From: Fusobacterium varium
Lineage (GTDB): Bacteria; Fusobacteriota; Fusobacteriia; Fusobacteriales; Fusobacteriaceae
Assembly: GCA_900637705.1 (NCBI GenBank)
Contig: LR134390.1
Coordinates: forward strand, 1 to 64,000
Length of the DNA stretch: 64,000 nucleotides
Reading direction: 5' to 3'
Positions 19,572 through 30,300 of this stretch are shown piece by piece (the first letter of the stretch is position 1; every line of letters begins with the position of its first letter). The position numbers and the translations under genes are program-made. The notes beneath the pieces are model-generated. The model ran no database searches. It saw only the letters and a list, made by a program, of their open reading frames with translations, and was not told the origin of the DNA.

Positions 19572-20465
19572 ATGAAAGCAGGATTTATAGCAGTTGTAGG
19601 CAGACCTAATGTTGGAAAGTCTACATTGATAAATAAGCTTGTATCTGAAAAAGTTGCAATAGTTTCAGATAAAGCAGGAACAACTAGAGATAATATAAAA
19701 GGAATACTTAATTTGAATGACAATCAGTATATCTTTATAGATACTCCAGGAATACATAAAGCAAAACATCTTCTTGGTGAATATATGACCAACAGTGCCA
19801 TTAGGGTATTAAAAGATGTAGATGTAATACTTTTTCTTTTAGATGGGTCACAGGAAATAAGTACTGGAGATCAATTTGTTATGGAAAGGGTAATGGAAGC
19901 TAAAAAAACTCCAAGAATACTTGTGATTAATAAAATAGATAAACTTTCTGATGAACAGCTCGTTGCAAAAAGAGAAGAAGTAAAAGAAAAACTTGGAGAA
20001 TTTGATGCAGTAGTTGAAATATCTGGGCAATATGCTTTTGGATTACCTAGATTATTAGAGGCAATTGAACCATTTATGGAAGAAGGAATCAAATATTATC
20101 CTGATGATATGTATACAGATATGTCTGTTTATAAAATAATAACTGAAATAGTGAGAGAAAAAATACTTTTGAAAACAAGAGATGAGATACCTCATTCAGT
20201 GGCTATTGAAATATTAGATGTAGCTAAAAGAGAGAATGGTCGGGATAAATTTGATGTAAATATATATGTAGAAAGAGATTCTCAAAAGGGTATTATTATA
20301 GGAAAAAATGGTAAACTTTTAAAAGAGATAGGGACAGAAGCGAGAAAAGATATAGAAGCACTTCTTGGAGAGCCTATTTATCTAACACTTTGGGTAAAGG
20401 TAAAAGATGATTGGAGAAAGAAAAAACCATTTTTAAAAGAATTGGGATATGTAGACGAGAAATAA
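19572..20465 (+). CDS. era: GTPase Era
   Basis: Ribosome-assembly GTPase that binds the 3' end of 16S rRNA, 297 residues. Seen: G1 GRPNVGKS (10-17), G2 GTTRDNIKG, G3 DTPG, G4 NKID, and a C-terminal KH domain with GIIIGKNGKLLKEIG. Length is standard. Last gene of the ftsX-to-era operon. Confidence 0.97.
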   Translation: MKAGFIAVVGRPNVGKSTLINKLVSEKVAIVSDKAGTTRDNIKGILNLNDNQYIFIDTPGIHKAKHLLGEYMTNSAIRVLKDVDVILFLLDGSQEISTGDQFVMERVMEAKKTPRILVINKIDKLSDEQLVAKREEVKEKLGEFDAVVEISGQYAFGLPRLLEAIEPFMEEGIKYYPDDMYTDMSVYKIITEIVREKILLKTRDEIPHSVAIEILDVAKRENGRDKFDVNIYVERDSQKGIIIGKNGKLLKEIGTEARKDIEALLGEPIYLTLWVKVKDDWRKKKPFLKELGYVDEK

Positions 20466-20546
20466 TTTAAAAATTTAAGATAAGTTTTGGAATTTTGGAA
20501 GTTAGAAAGATTTGTACATTTAATGAAGCAAATAATTCTAATAAAA

Positions 20547-20570
20547 AAGTTTTAAAACTTATTTTTATTT
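20547..20570 (+). terminator. Probable terminator after era
   Basis: Palindrome AAGTTTTAAAACTT (20547-20560) followed by ATTTTTATTT. The stem is AT-only, so strength is uncertain. Confidence 0.5.
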
Positions 20571-20611
20571 AATTAATATAATTTTTTATCATCCAAATAT
20601 TTTGAATTATG

Positions 20612-20620
20612 TGATATAAT
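20612..20620 (+). promoter_or_regulatory. Extended -10 promoter for the ABC exporter
   Basis: TGaTATAAT (20612-20620), 35 bp before the ABC exporter start; no clear -35 box. Confidence 0.55.
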
Positions 20621-20654
20621 ACTATCTATAATCATGAAGAATTAAGGGGGAAAA

Positions 20655-22361
20655 ATGTTTAAAAAATTTATAGCTTACTATAAACCGTATAAAAAAATGT
20701 TTTTTCTAGATTTACTTGTGGCAACCATTTCTGCACTATGTGATTTGGTATACCCAATGATAACTAGAGAAATAGCCAATCATACAATTCCTAATAGGGA
20801 ATTTAGAGCCATTGGAGTATTTGCAGGAGTACTTATAGGGATATATGTGATAAAGATGTTTTGTGCCTATTTTATGCAGTATTGGGGGCATCTTGTAGGA
20901 GTAGGAATGCAGGCTGATATGAGAAGAGATGTATATAGTCACCTTCAGAATCTTCCTATTAGATATTTTGATAATACTCAAACAGGAAGTATAATGTCAA
21001 GAATAGTCAATGACTTACAGGATATATCAGAACTTGCACATCATGGACCAGAGGATTTATTCATATCTTTCTTTATGATAGTGGGATCTTTTTTAGTATT
21101 GATTAGGATAAATGTTGGATTGACAATTATAATATTTTGCCTTTTACCACTTATTATAATATATAGCTTATTTCAAAGAAAAAGAATGCTGGCTGCATTT
21201 GTAAAAACTAGAGAAAAAACTGGTGATATCAATGCGAGATTACAAAATAGTATTTCAGGAATAAGAGTATCAAAAGCTTTTGTTATTAATGAAAATGAGA
21301 GAGAAAGATTTGAAGAAGATAATCAAAGATTTGTAGATGCAAGAAGTAAATCATATAAGATAATGGCAGAATATGGTGCAGGAGTAGGATTTTTAACAGA
21401 TCTTTTAGACTATGCAGTCCTTATATTTGGAGGAATATTTGCATATATGGGAAAAATAAATATAGGAGATTTTCTTGCTTATCTTTTATATATAAAAATA
21501 TTTACTCAGCCAATAAAAAGACTTATAGCATTTGTGGAGCAGTATCAAAATGGAATGAGTGGTTTTAAAAGATTTTTAGATATAATTTCAGAAGAGGAAG
21601 AAACTGATAAACCTAATGCTGAAGAATTAGGGAAAGTAGAAGGAGAAATAGATTTTCAAAATGTATCATTTAAGCATGAAGATAAAGAAGTTTTAAAGAA
21701 TGTTTCTCTGAAAATACCAAAAGGGAAAATGCTTGCATTAGTGGGTCCTTCTGGAGGAGGAAAAACAACTTTGTGTAATCTTATTCCAAGATTTTATACT
21801 ATTGATGATGGGGATATAAAAATAGATGGAAAAAGTATATATGATGTAAAATTGGAATCTTTAAGAAAGAATATTGGAATAGTACAACAAGATGTATTTT
21901 TGTTCACAGGAACTATAAAAGAAAATATTTTGGTAGGAAATAGTGAAGCAACAGATGATGAAGTAATGATTGCTGCAAAAAAAGCAAATATTCATGATTT
22001 AATAATGGAAATGCCAGATGGATATAATACTTTTGTTGGAGAAAGAGGAGTAAAGCTTTCAGGGGGGCAAAAGCAAAGAATAGCTATTGCAAGAATATTT
22101 TTGAAAAATCCTCCAATATTAATATTAGATGAAGCAACATCTGCTCTTGATAACATTACAGAAAGACTTATTCAAAAATCACTTGAGGAACTATGCAAGG
22201 GAAGAACTACAATAGTAGTTGCCCATAGACTTTCTACTATTCAAAATGCTGATGAAATAATAGTTCTTACTGATAACGGAATAGAAGAAAGAGGAACCCA
22301 TAAAGAACTTTTAGAAAATAAAGGTTTTTACCATAAGCTTCATAATATGAGTAATTTATAA
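20655..22361 (+). CDS. ABC exporter (MsbA/multidrug-type half-transporter)
   Basis: 568 residues with the membrane domain fused to the ATPase domain; two copies should pair in the inner membrane. Seen: six hydrophobic segments (~15-285), DTQTGSIMSRI in the coupling region, Walker A GPSGGGKT (364-371), Q-loop IGIVQQDVFLF, signature LSGGQKQR, Walker B ILILDEATSALD and the switch His in VAHRLST. The substrate cannot be told from sequence; lipid or drug export are the usual roles. Start preceded by AAGGGGGAAAA. Confidence 0.92.
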   Translation: MFKKFIAYYKPYKKMFFLDLLVATISALCDLVYPMITREIANHTIPNREFRAIGVFAGVLIGIYVIKMFCAYFMQYWGHLVGVGMQADMRRDVYSHLQNLPIRYFDNTQTGSIMSRIVNDLQDISELAHHGPEDLFISFFMIVGSFLVLIRINVGLTIIIFCLLPLIIIYSLFQRKRMLAAFVKTREKTGDINARLQNSISGIRVSKAFVINENERERFEEDNQRFVDARSKSYKIMAEYGAGVGFLTDLLDYAVLIFGGIFAYMGKINIGDFLAYLLYIKIFTQPIKRLIAFVEQYQNGMSGFKRFLDIISEEEETDKPNAEELGKVEGEIDFQNVSFKHEDKEVLKNVSLKIPKGKMLALVGPSGGGKTTLCNLIPRFYTIDDGDIKIDGKSIYDVKLESLRKNIGIVQQDVFLFTGTIKENILVGNSEATDDEVMIAAKKANIHDLIMEMPDGYNTFVGERGVKLSGGQKQRIAIARIFLKNPPILILDEATSALDNITERLIQKSLEELCKGRTTIVVAHRLSTIQNADEIIVLTDNGIEERGTHKELLENKGFYHKLHNMSNL

Positions 22362-22385
22362 AAAGAGAATTAGGTATAAATTCTT

Positions 22386-22434
22386 AAAAAATGCTGATAT
22401 AAAGAAATTTAATTTTTCTTTTATCAGCATTTTT
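22386..22434. terminator. Bidirectional terminator
   Basis: AAAAATGCTGATA ... TATCAGCATTTTT, separated by ~23 nt, between the convergent ABC exporter and NUDIX genes. Confidence 0.8.
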
Positions 22435-22473
22435 CATATTTAAATTATTTAAAATAGTAATAGTTTTTTATTT

Positions 22474-22992
22474 TTAGGAATTCTTAATATTTCTATAAAG
22501 ATGAATGGCAAATATAGTTTTAAAATCACTTGTAATCTCTTCAATTTCATTCAAGGGGAACCAAGTACCAACTAAGTCTTCTCCAATGTCTAATTTTAAG
22601 TTTTGTGGAGTAATAGAATCATTTTTTAATTGGATAATATAAATATATAAAGCTTCACTTGTGTATCCAGGAGATAAAATCAAAGGTTTTTTAGGAGTAT
22701 AAATAATATTGTAATCATTTTTTAAATATCCAGTTTCTTCTTCTATTTCTCTTTCTAAAGTGTACAAAGAATTTTCTCCATCTTCCATTATTCCAGCAGG
22801 TATTTCATACATATATCCTTGAAATCCAGGTCTGTATTGTTTTACAAGAAGAGCTTTATTTCCAGTTGCATTTAACACTAGAGCAGCAATTGCATTGGGC
22901 TTGTCCAAATATTCCAGTTGTATACCAGTAGTTGGATGCTTTTCAACAGCAATTTTAAGAAATTTTAAATCTTCTAATTTTTCTAATTTCAT
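22474..22992 (-). CDS. NUDIX hydrolase (ADP-ribose pyrophosphatase-like)
   Basis: 172 residues, cytoplasmic. Seen: a complete NUDIX box, G-x5-E-x7-REIEEETGY, at ~residues 66-88 (AGIMEDGENS...), which binds Mg and cleaves nucleoside diphosphate-X substrates. The pattern ALLVKQYRPGFQGYMYEIPAG resembles ADP-sugar/ADP-ribose pyrophosphatases. Upstream on the minus strand is the DUF1576 gene, only ~36 bp away, so they may be co-transcribed. Confidence 0.88.
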   Translation of the reverse strand: MKLEKLEDLKFLKIAVEKHPTTGIQLEYLDKPNAIAALVLNATGNKALLVKQYRPGFQGYMYEIPAGIMEDGENSLYTLEREIEEETGYLKNDYNIIYTPKKPLILSPGYTSEALYIYIIQLKNDSITPQNLKLDIGEDLVGTWFPLNEIEEITSDFKTIFAIHLYRNIKNS

Positions 22993-23028
22993 TTTATCCC
23001 CTTCTTTTATTTTGATTTATAAACTTAT

Positions 23029-24367
23029 TTAATGTTCATCATCTAGTTCTTCATATTTTTTTCTTTCTAAATTTATTGCATCATAAAGCTGTTTTTTCTT
23101 TTTAAATATTTTAATCTTTCTTTATCTTTATGATTTTTTATCATATCCATTATAGGAAGAAGAAAACCAGCTACTATACCAGCAGAAAAACCGTTATTAT
23201 AAAGATTAAGTCCACCATGAACAGTTCCAATACTTTGAACTACTGCAAGGTGAAGCCAACCAGCAACTATTCCCAGAAAGTTCCATATACTCCAGAGATA
23301 GGGGCAAGGGAAGTACCAAAAAGTCCAGAAAGGGCAACAGTAAATGTATCAGTATTACTTCCAAATTTTGCAAGATATACACCAATTAAAATAGGAATAG
23401 TATTAAGAAAATGTTTTCCATAAGCAGAAAATCCCACTATAGTAAGGATACCTGCTAAAAGAGGTCCGTTGAAAGTTTCACCAAGTAAGATGACAAATGA
23501 CATTGCAACAAATCCCATTATTCCCATATTAATGTATGTAAGACCAAATCCATAACGTTGTACATAATCTGCTTTTAATCCTGTATCTTCCAAAAGTTTT
23601 TTATATCCTGTAAATGAACTTCCATTAATAAAGTAACCTATGATTATGAGGCTCAGAAAGACTCCAGAACAGATTAGTTTAAGTGCGAGATCATATTCTA
23701 CTGAGATTATTCTCTGAGGGGTTATTTGGAACTTATACAGCTTCAAAATGGAAGTTATTACAGCTCCAAGTATTCCACCAGTAAAACCTAAGTTATATAA
23801 ATTAAATCCTTCATGAAAAGAAGCCATTTTTTTAGCAAGAGGGGTAACGATAAATCCTATTAATATTCCTAAAGCTATAGCATTGAGATATGATGTATCA
23901 GTAGTGTCTACTCTAAAAGCAACTTCACTTACAAAAGGAGCAAGAGCACTGGCAAAAGATATAGTAACAAATATTTCTTTGAAATCTATATGTTCATAAA
24001 GACTATAGAGAATCCCTCCAAGATAGAAAGGTAGAATATTTAAGATATTTTTACCGAAAAATGAAAAACCAAAAACAGTGAAAAAAGAAGCTATAATCAA
24101 TCCATTTATCTCTATTTTCAGCATTTTGATAATGGTGAAATTAAATAAAAATATCAAGAAAGCGTTTACAAATGAAGCTCCAATACCTCCTATTACAAGG
24201 AAATCTGTAATAAGAACAGCTGGAGATGTGATGATTTTTAAAATACCAGTAAAAACATTTTCTCTTTCATGAATAACATAGCCAATAAAGGATATAGCAA
24301 TAAAACCTATCAGAATCCCTGATAAGATTTTTATTTTTTTCATTCTTTTTCTATTAAAATTATCCAC
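23029..24367 (-). CDS. DUF1576 integral membrane protein (two apparent frameshifts)
   Basis: A polytopic membrane protein of unknown function, about 446 residues when rejoined. Seen: ~10 hydrophobic segments and an internal repeat, since FHEGFNLYNLGFTGGI near the middle recurs as VHGGLNLYNNGFSAGI near the end. This suggests an inverted- or tandem-repeat transporter fold. The frame breaks at 23277-23279 (AAA on +); one base added gives GVYGTFLGIVAGWLHLAVVQ. It breaks again at the T5 run 23099-23103, where one base added gives a soluble tail LKYLKKKKQLYDAINLERK...LDDEH and a stop at 23029-23031. Both are likely sequencing errors. Confidence 0.75.
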
Positions 24368-24578
24368 ACTTCCCTCCTTTATAAAAAAATATCTAATTAA
24401 ATATTATTATTTTTAAGATAAAAGTCAATTATACATTATATTTAAATTATATATAGGGTTATATTTTTGGATTTAATACATTATTGAATAAAAAATTATA
24501 ATAAAATAAAAAATACTCAAATTTTTTTTAATTTTAGAATATAATAAAGATAATATATATTTCAAAAGGTGGAAATAA

Positions 24579-24871
24579 ATGGAATATTATGTATATGTTA
24601 TAAGGTGTAAAGATAATTCTCTATATACAGGGATAACTACTGATTTAAAAAGAAGATACAGAGAACATGAACAAGGAATAGGAGCAAAATATACAAAAGC
24701 AAAAGGAGTTTTGAAAATAGAAGTAGCCTTTAAATGTAATGGAAGAAGCGAAGCATCAAAAATTGAATATTATATAAAAAAATGACAAAGGAACAAAAAG
24801 AGAAAGAACTCAATAAAATCAAGGGTTTTAAAACATTGATATTAAGAGATTTAGGAATAATTATAAAATAA
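24579..24871 (+). CDS. GIY-YIG nuclease-fold protein (UPF0213/YhbQ-like; one apparent frameshift)
   Basis: A small single-domain protein of the GIY-YIG fold. Seen: YYVYVIRCKDNSLYTGITTDLKRRYREH, with the YVY...YTG core and the Arg of the catalytic helix, and SEASKIEYYIKK with the metal-binding Glu. The frame stops early at the A7 run 24776-24782; one added A extends it through MTKEQKEKELNKIKG to TAA 24869-24871, giving 97 residues, the family length. The role of UPF0213 proteins is not settled. Confidence 0.8.
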
Positions 24872-24903
24872 AAAAATTTTTTTGAAAAAAATAAAAAAAG
24901 TTA

Positions 24904-24932
24904 TTGACATAATTTGTTAGTTATGATAATAT
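24904..24932 (+). promoter_or_regulatory. Strong promoter of the tRNA operon
   Basis: Perfect TTGACA (24904-24909), 17-bp spacer, TAATAT (24927-24932), about 60 bp before the first tRNA. Confidence 0.75.
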
Positions 24933-24992
24933 AATAAATGTCCTCGACGGAAAGAGATAAATCGTGAGAGTTATCAAAGGAAGTTGAAGATT

Positions 24993-25080
24993 GCCTGGAT
25001 GGCGGAACAGGTAGACGCACGGGACTTAAAATCCCGTGGTACTTAGTACCGTGCCGGTTCGATTCCGGCTCTAGGCACCA
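24993..25080 (+). tRNA. tRNA-Leu (TAA)
   Basis: 88 nt with long variable arm, acceptor GCCTGGA/TCTAGGC, anticodon loop CTTAAAA giving TAA, T-loop GGTTCGATTCC, encoded CCA. First of eleven tRNAs. Confidence 0.95.
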
Positions 25081-25086
25081 TAATGT

Positions 25087-25163
<77 letters not shown>

Positions 25164-25180
25164 AAAATTTAATAATATAT

Positions 25181-25256
<76 letters not shown>

Positions 25257-25261
25257 AAGAT

Positions 25262-25337
25262 GCGTCATTAGCTCAGCTGGTAGAGCACACGACTTTTAAT
25301 CGTGTTGCCACAGGTTCAAATCCTGTATGACGCACCA
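25262..25337 (+). tRNA. tRNA-Lys (TTT)
   Basis: 76 nt, acceptor GCGTCAT/ATGACGC, anticodon loop CTTTTAA, encoded CCA. Confidence 0.95.
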
Positions 25338-25342
25338 TTTAT

Positions 25343-25419
<77 letters not shown>

Positions 25420-25435
25420 TGTTTTAACTAATTGT

Positions 25436-25512
25436 GGATCCATAGCTCAGTTGGTTAGAGCACTCGGCTCATAACCGAGTGGTCGCTGGTTCAACTCCAG
25501 CTGGATCCACCA
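25436..25512 (+). tRNA. tRNA with CAT anticodon (elongator Met or lysidine-modified Ile2)
   Basis: 77 nt, acceptor GGATCCA/TGGATCC, anticodon loop CTCATAA, encoded CCA. No initiator GGG/CCC stem. The D-arm and stem (CGGCTCATAACCG) resemble bacterial tRNA-Ile2, so the amino acid depends on TilS modification, which sequence alone does not settle. Confidence 0.85.
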
Positions 25513-25520
25513 TTTTTTTT

Positions 25521-25595
25521 GCCCCGTTCGTTCAGTGGTAAGGACATCAGATTTTCACTCTGGCAACAGGGGTTCGATTCCCCTACGGGGTACCA
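25521..25595 (+). tRNA. tRNA-Glu (TTC)
   Basis: 75 nt, acceptor GCCCCGT/ACGGGGT, anticodon loop TTTTCAC, encoded CCA. Confidence 0.95.
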
Positions 25596-25599
25596 CTAT

Positions 25600-25683
25600 G
25601 GAAGGTTACCCTAACTGGTAAGGAACCGGTCTTGAAAACCGGCGTCGCAAGACTTCAGAGTTCGAATCTCTGACCTTCCGCCA
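25600..25683 (+). tRNA. tRNA-Ser (TGA)
   Basis: 84 nt, acceptor GGAAGGT/ACCTTCC, anticodon loop CTTGAAA, extended variable arm (CGTCGCAAGACTT), discriminator G, encoded CCA. Confidence 0.93.
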
Positions 25684-25698
25684 GTATTTCAAATGTTT

Positions 25699-25774
25699 GC
25701 CCAGATAGCTCAGTCGGTAGAGCAGGGGACTGAAAATCCCCGTGTCGGTGGTTCGATTCCGCCTCTGGGCACCA
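25699..25774 (+). tRNA. tRNA-Phe (GAA)
   Basis: 76 nt, acceptor GCCCAGA/TCTGGGC, anticodon loop CTGAAAA, encoded CCA. Confidence 0.95.
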
Positions 25775-25791
25775 TTTACAAACTTTAGTAT

Positions 25792-25867
25792 GGTCGCATA
25801 GCTCAGTTGGGAGAGCACCTGCCTTACAAGCAGGGGGTCATAGGTTCAAGTCCTATTGTGACCACCA
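25792..25867 (+). tRNA. tRNA-Val (TAC)
   Basis: 76 nt, acceptor GGTCGCA/TGTGACC, anticodon loop CTTACAA, encoded CCA. Confidence 0.95.
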
Positions 25868-25878
25868 TACACACCTTT

Positions 25879-25955
25879 GGGGGTGTAGCTCAGTTGGTTA
25901 GAGCGCCTGCCTGTCACGCAGGAGGTCGCGAGTTCGACCCTCGTCACTCCCGCCA
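25879..25955 (+). tRNA. tRNA-Asp (GTC)
   Basis: 77 nt, acceptor GGGGGTG/CACTCCC with one G-T pair, anticodon loop CTGTCAC, discriminator G, encoded CCA. Last of the array. Confidence 0.95.
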
Positions 25956-25970
25956 TAATTCAAAGAATTC

Positions 25971-25999
25971 AAGACATATATATAGTATGTCTTTTTTTT
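25971..25999 (+). terminator. Intrinsic terminator of the tRNA operon
   Basis: AAGACATA / TATGTCTT stem followed by eight T residues, 16 bp after tRNA-Asp. Confidence 0.88.
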
Positions 26000-26227
26000 A
26001 TTATATAAAAAAGAATGTATTTAGGAGAAAAATAAAGAAAAAGGATTTAAAAGAAATTAAAAAGAGAATAGAAATAATTTTTTAAATTTTTTGTATTTTT
26101 ATATAAAAAACATAAAAGCACCTGTTGGTTGTCATAATGAGAAGCTTGCTTGGTTGTATGTAAAATGGTCTTTATGCTAAAATTAATTAACATAAATAAC
26201 CAATACATATCTTAAGGAGGATTTTAA

Positions 26228-26500
26228 ATGAAAAAAATAGTAATAGGAGCTTTGATGATAGGTCTGCTTGCAGCTTGTGGAGGGGCAAAAGATAGTTATT
26301 CATACACAGATAAGGTAGCTTTATCAAAAAAAGTTATGAAAAGTGATTCAAAAGCTATAAAAGAATATGAAGAAATTATGAAGAAACTTTCTGAAAAAGC
26401 AACAAAAGGGGATCAAGATGCTATGAAAGAAGCTCAAGAATGGGCAAAAGCTATGGCAGAAGTTTCTGGGGTAGAAATTCCTTCTGTACCAGCAAACTAA
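26228..26500 (+). CDS. Small lipoprotein, function unknown
   Basis: 90 residues. Seen: signal with lipobox L-A-A-C (Cys17), then a soluble Lys/Glu-rich helical domain (KEYEEIMKKLSEKATKGDQDAMKEAQEWAKAM). I recognise no domain. Small lipoproteins of this size are common in fusobacteria. Ribosome site AAGGAGG, and a strong terminator follows at 26536. Monocistronic. Confidence 0.8.
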   Translation: MKKIVIGALMIGLLAACGGAKDSYSYTDKVALSKKVMKSDSKAIKEYEEIMKKLSEKATKGDQDAMKEAQEWAKAMAEVSGVEIPSVPAN

Positions 26501-26535
26501 TTTTAATTATACTAAATCTGAATATATAAATGTTA

Positions 26536-26567
26536 AAATCAGGGTCTGAAATTTTCAGACCCTGATT
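26536..26567. terminator. Strong bidirectional terminator
   Basis: AAATCAGGGTCTGAAA / TTTCAGACCCTGATTT, a ~15-bp stem between the convergent lipoprotein gene and the minus-strand operon. Confidence 0.9.
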
Positions 26568-26577
26568 TATATATAGA

Positions 26578-27000
26578 TTATTTTTTTTCTTCAGTAGATT
26601 CTTCTACCTTTATATATTCTTTTAATACATCGTTTATCTTGTATTTTTCAACTATTTCGTTTATTACCTTTACTTTTTCTTCTCCAAGTTTCTGATTAAA
26701 TAATGCTTGCTGAAGCTGTGGATATACTTCCACTGTATTTTTATCCTTTAATAGTTCTGCATTGTTTTTATATACTTCTAATAATTCATAGTCATATATT
26801 TGAACTGTTTTTTGAGCTATTGAATTAAGATAAAATTCTATCTCCATATTAAGTTTCATTTCTTCAAGATACTTTTTTTCCTCTTCTGTATATTCCTTTT
26901 TTTCCATTTCTTCAAGGATAGCTTTTCTCACTAAAAGTTGTGCAATTGCATCTTTATTTTCTCCTAAAGCTTCCAGTTCCTTTTTTGTTAATTTTATCAT
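26578..27000 (-). CDS. Helical protein of unknown function, resembles chaperone helical region
   Basis: 140 residues, no signal peptide or membrane segment, almost all predicted helix and highly charged. The pattern LLVRKAILEEMEKKEYTEEEKKYLEEMKLNMEIEFYLNSIAQKTVQIYDYELLEVYKNN (quoted here only in part as key blocks LLVRKAILEE and VQIYDYELLEVYKNN) is reminiscent of the N-terminal helical part of PrsA/SurA-type foldases, including a tail EKYKIND. The PPIase domain and export signal of that family are absent. It is the last gene of the minus-strand surface operon, 40 bp after the AT-hook-like gene. Function not assigned. Confidence 0.6.
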   Translation of the reverse strand: MIKLTKKELEALGENKDAIAQLLVRKAILEEMEKKEYTEEEKKYLEEMKLNMEIEFYLNSIAQKTVQIYDYELLEVYKNNAELLKDKNTVEVYPQLQQALFNQKLGEEKVKVINEIVEKYKINDVLKEYIKVEESTEEKK

Positions 27001-27039
27001 TGCTTTCCTCCAAGTTATTATTCGTTTATTTTTCTTTTA

Positions 27040-27237
27040 CTATTTTTCTTCTAAATATTTTCCATATTTTTTAAAAAGATTTAAAATTATCTTATTATTT
27101 GATCCATATTCATTTTTCAAGCTTTTTAAACTTTTCTGGATTAACAAATATTCTTTTTCAGTGAAGCGACACCCAAGAGCACAGTAATTTTTTACTCCAC
27201 TTCCTAAAGGGCGGCCTCTTTTTCTTCTTTCTACCAT
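27040..27237 (-). CDS. Small AT-hook-like DNA-binding protein
   Basis: 65 residues. Seen: an N-terminal basic motif RKRGRPLGSG, an AT-hook-type core (GRP flanked by basic residues). It is followed by CRFTEKEYLLIQKSLKSLK, a pattern that could be a ribbon-helix-helix or short helical dimer domain. Preceded by AAGGAGGT. It sits 65 bp after the giant autotransporter on the same strand, so it may be co-transcribed and could regulate the surface operon. That role is inference. Confidence 0.6.
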   Translation of the reverse strand: MVERRKRGRPLGSGVKNYCALGCRFTEKEYLLIQKSLKSLKNEYGSNNKIILNLFKKYGKYLEEK

Positions 27238-27302
27238 ATTTGACCTCCTTTAGAATATTAGACTGCCCCTTGAATAAGGACAGCCTAATACTTTAGTATT
27301 AA

Positions 27303-30300
27303 TTAGAATTTGTAATTGAATCTTACACCATATTTGATTGATGAATCTTTTTTATGTGATTCATCTGCTGCTTCCACTTCAAATGTTACTCCCATATGGT
27401 TGGCTTTTTCCACTGTAAGTCCAATTTTTCCTGATAGTTTTCCTTCTCTCTCTTCTGGAGTAATTAGACTGTAATATCCTTCTTCTCCATTTTTAAGTCT
27501 TGCTTTGTTTCCATCGTAGTTATCTCCGAATTCATATGCATATTTTACATCTGCTGTTACTTTTACAGATATATCATTTCCTGCATAGATTCTTTGCGAT
27601 GCTTTTACTCCTGCTGCTGCCTGTGCGCTTAAGTAATCATTATCTTTAATTTGTACTTCAAGTCCACCTTTACTTCCAGCATGCTCTTTAAAATCATCTA
27701 CTTTTCCATATTCTAAATCTAAATCAGCATATACATCTAATTGTCTAGATAAATCTGTATAGATAACTTTTGTAAGTTTGTTGTCAAATGCTACAGAGTA
27801 AGTATTATACTCTCCCTTATTTTCAAATGTTTCTTGAAGATTAAGTTTTCTCTTAGCAATATGTCTGTTGTATCCTAGTTCTATTCTTGATAACCATGAT
27901 ACTTTATGTTCATCACTTAGATTTTTAACTCTGTGTGCCCCTACTCTCAATGAATATACATCTTCTTTTGATCCACCATCATCAAAGTCAAATTTAGATC
28001 CAGCAAATCCTATTGTATATCCATACTTGCTTCCATACTCTGTTCCCTCTTTTTCTTTCATATATAGAAGTCCCATTACCTTGTAGTCATAGTCATCTAT
28101 TCCTAAAGTAGAATCCTTGTAGTTTCCATCAGTATAGATAACACTGTATTTGCTGCTGTCTTTAGTCAGGTTGTATGATGATTCAAGTTCATAGAAAGAG
28201 TTAGCAAATGCCTGATTAATATCCTGCATTCTTCCTTGAATAGTTGCATAGATATCTCCTCTTGTTTCAGCAAGTTTTAATGATGTTTCTCTTTCAAACT
28301 GATCTGCAGGAAGACCTTCCAAGTATTCATTCAATCCTTTCAAAATATCAGCATCTCTTCCAGTTCCACCACTATTTTTAAGAATATTATCCAATCCTTT
28401 ATACAAAGGATCAAACTGTTCTCCTATTACTAAATCTGCATATGGTCTTTTTGCAATAACAAGGCTTCCTTTATCTGTAACTTTAGCAATAAATAGAGGT
28501 GATGTTACAGGAGTAAGTTTAGTTCCTGTAATTGTTCCCATTGCTGTTTTTACAAATCCTTCCATTTCATATGAAATACCATTTCCTGTTGTTGCAAAAT
28601 TTGGACGCAGTCTTACTTCTCCACTTACACTGTGTGCATCAAATAATGGTGTTCCTGTTGTTGCATCTACATATGCTCCATCAACTATTATATCTCCTGT
28701 TGTAGAAAGTGTTCCTCCAATAGAAGTATATTTGTCATTAATCAGTATAGTTCCATCTGGTTTTACTGTAACTGACCCAACATTAGCAGTAGCTAAACCA
28801 CCTGCTCCTACAGCTACTCCACCATTTACTACTATATGTCCAGCATTTACTGTACTTCCTACTCCTTCTATTCCCACTCCATTATTTACTACAATAGTTC
28901 CATGGTTCTCAAATATTGCTCCATTTGTTATAAGCATTCCAGCTCCAGAATTTACTGTTATAGTACCATTATTTTCTATTGTACTTCCAGGACCAGATGC
29001 AGACATTCCTACATTGACAGCTCCACATATAAGTGAAGCATTTCCTCCTAATGTAATAACTCCTTCATTTACAGCTATTGCTCCATTTCTTACAATAACT
29101 CCAACTCCACCATTATCTACATCAATTATTCCATGGTTCTCAAAACGAGTTTCATTTCCATTAATTGCATTGCTTCCATCAACATACACACCAACAGAGT
29201 GATCTTCATGAACTTTTATTGTAGCTCCTGCTGCATTGAAGATTTTTGTTCCACCTGCTCCATAGATTCCAACTGAGTTTAAATGCTTTGTTGGATCAGA
29301 ATGATTTGAAGGTCCTCCCTCTACATAAGTTTCTCCTACAGTTATATTTCCAGAATTATTAACTGTATTATCTCCATTAGAGAATATTCCTACAGATGAC
29401 ATATCTAAATTCATATCAGCACTATTATTGATTGTTACAGACTTAGAAGTCATAGTTGATATTGCTTCTCCTGCTGCATCTTTAGTTACTATAGCCTGTT
29501 GTACATAGATTCCATATCCTCCATCTCCAACTGTCCAGTTTCCTGGTGATGTAGTTATAGTTCCTGATCCCAGTTTCTTATAGATTCCTACTGAGGCTGC
29601 TTGAGTTCCTTTGTCAGTAACAGTTATAGAACCTGTATATCCAATATTTCCATCTCCTATACTTGCTATACCAACACTTGAACCTTCTCCTATAGTCATA
29701 TTTCCACTTACAGAAGTATTCATATTTTTAGCATAAACTCCTACAGCATTTGATGTTCCTATATTTATTCCTGTAGTATTTACATTTAAATTTTTAACTC
29801 CTGCTCCAGTTCCTTCTCCATAGAAACCAAGTGATGAATTTCCTACTTGAAGAGTTCCTACATTGTGGACTATATCTTTTCCACCTTGAATTCCAGTTGC
29901 ATATACTCCTATTCCATTATTTCCTACTGTAACATTTCCACTTCCATTATAGCTTCCACCATTCAATACTACTCCTACAGATAAATCTTCTGTATTTGTA
30001 AGAGTTGAATCATCTACAGTTATTCCACTTATACTTAACTCACTATCTTTTCCATATACTCCTATATTTCCTTTTCCACCTGCTGCTACTGTTCCTAGTG
30101 TTGTATCAGAATTTGAAGCAAATACTCCAATTTTATTTTGTCCATTTTTTGCTGTTATTGCTCCAGTTACTGTGTTTGTTCCACCATATATAGCTGTTTT
30201 AATTGAGTAGTCAGCATCTGTTATTGTTGGAAGATTTATAGTTCCTGATGTGCTTAAATAATATCCTCCAATAGAATAATTATCTTTATCTCCTGCATGA

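Noticed and set aside
16339-20092. Minus-strand open frames opposite nadK, recN and era
   Set aside because: They overlap well-identified genes and have no ribosome site or recognizable domain.
25807-26085. Open frame across the tRNA-Val and tRNA-Asp genes
   Set aside because: It simply reads through two structured tRNA genes and has no ribosome site.
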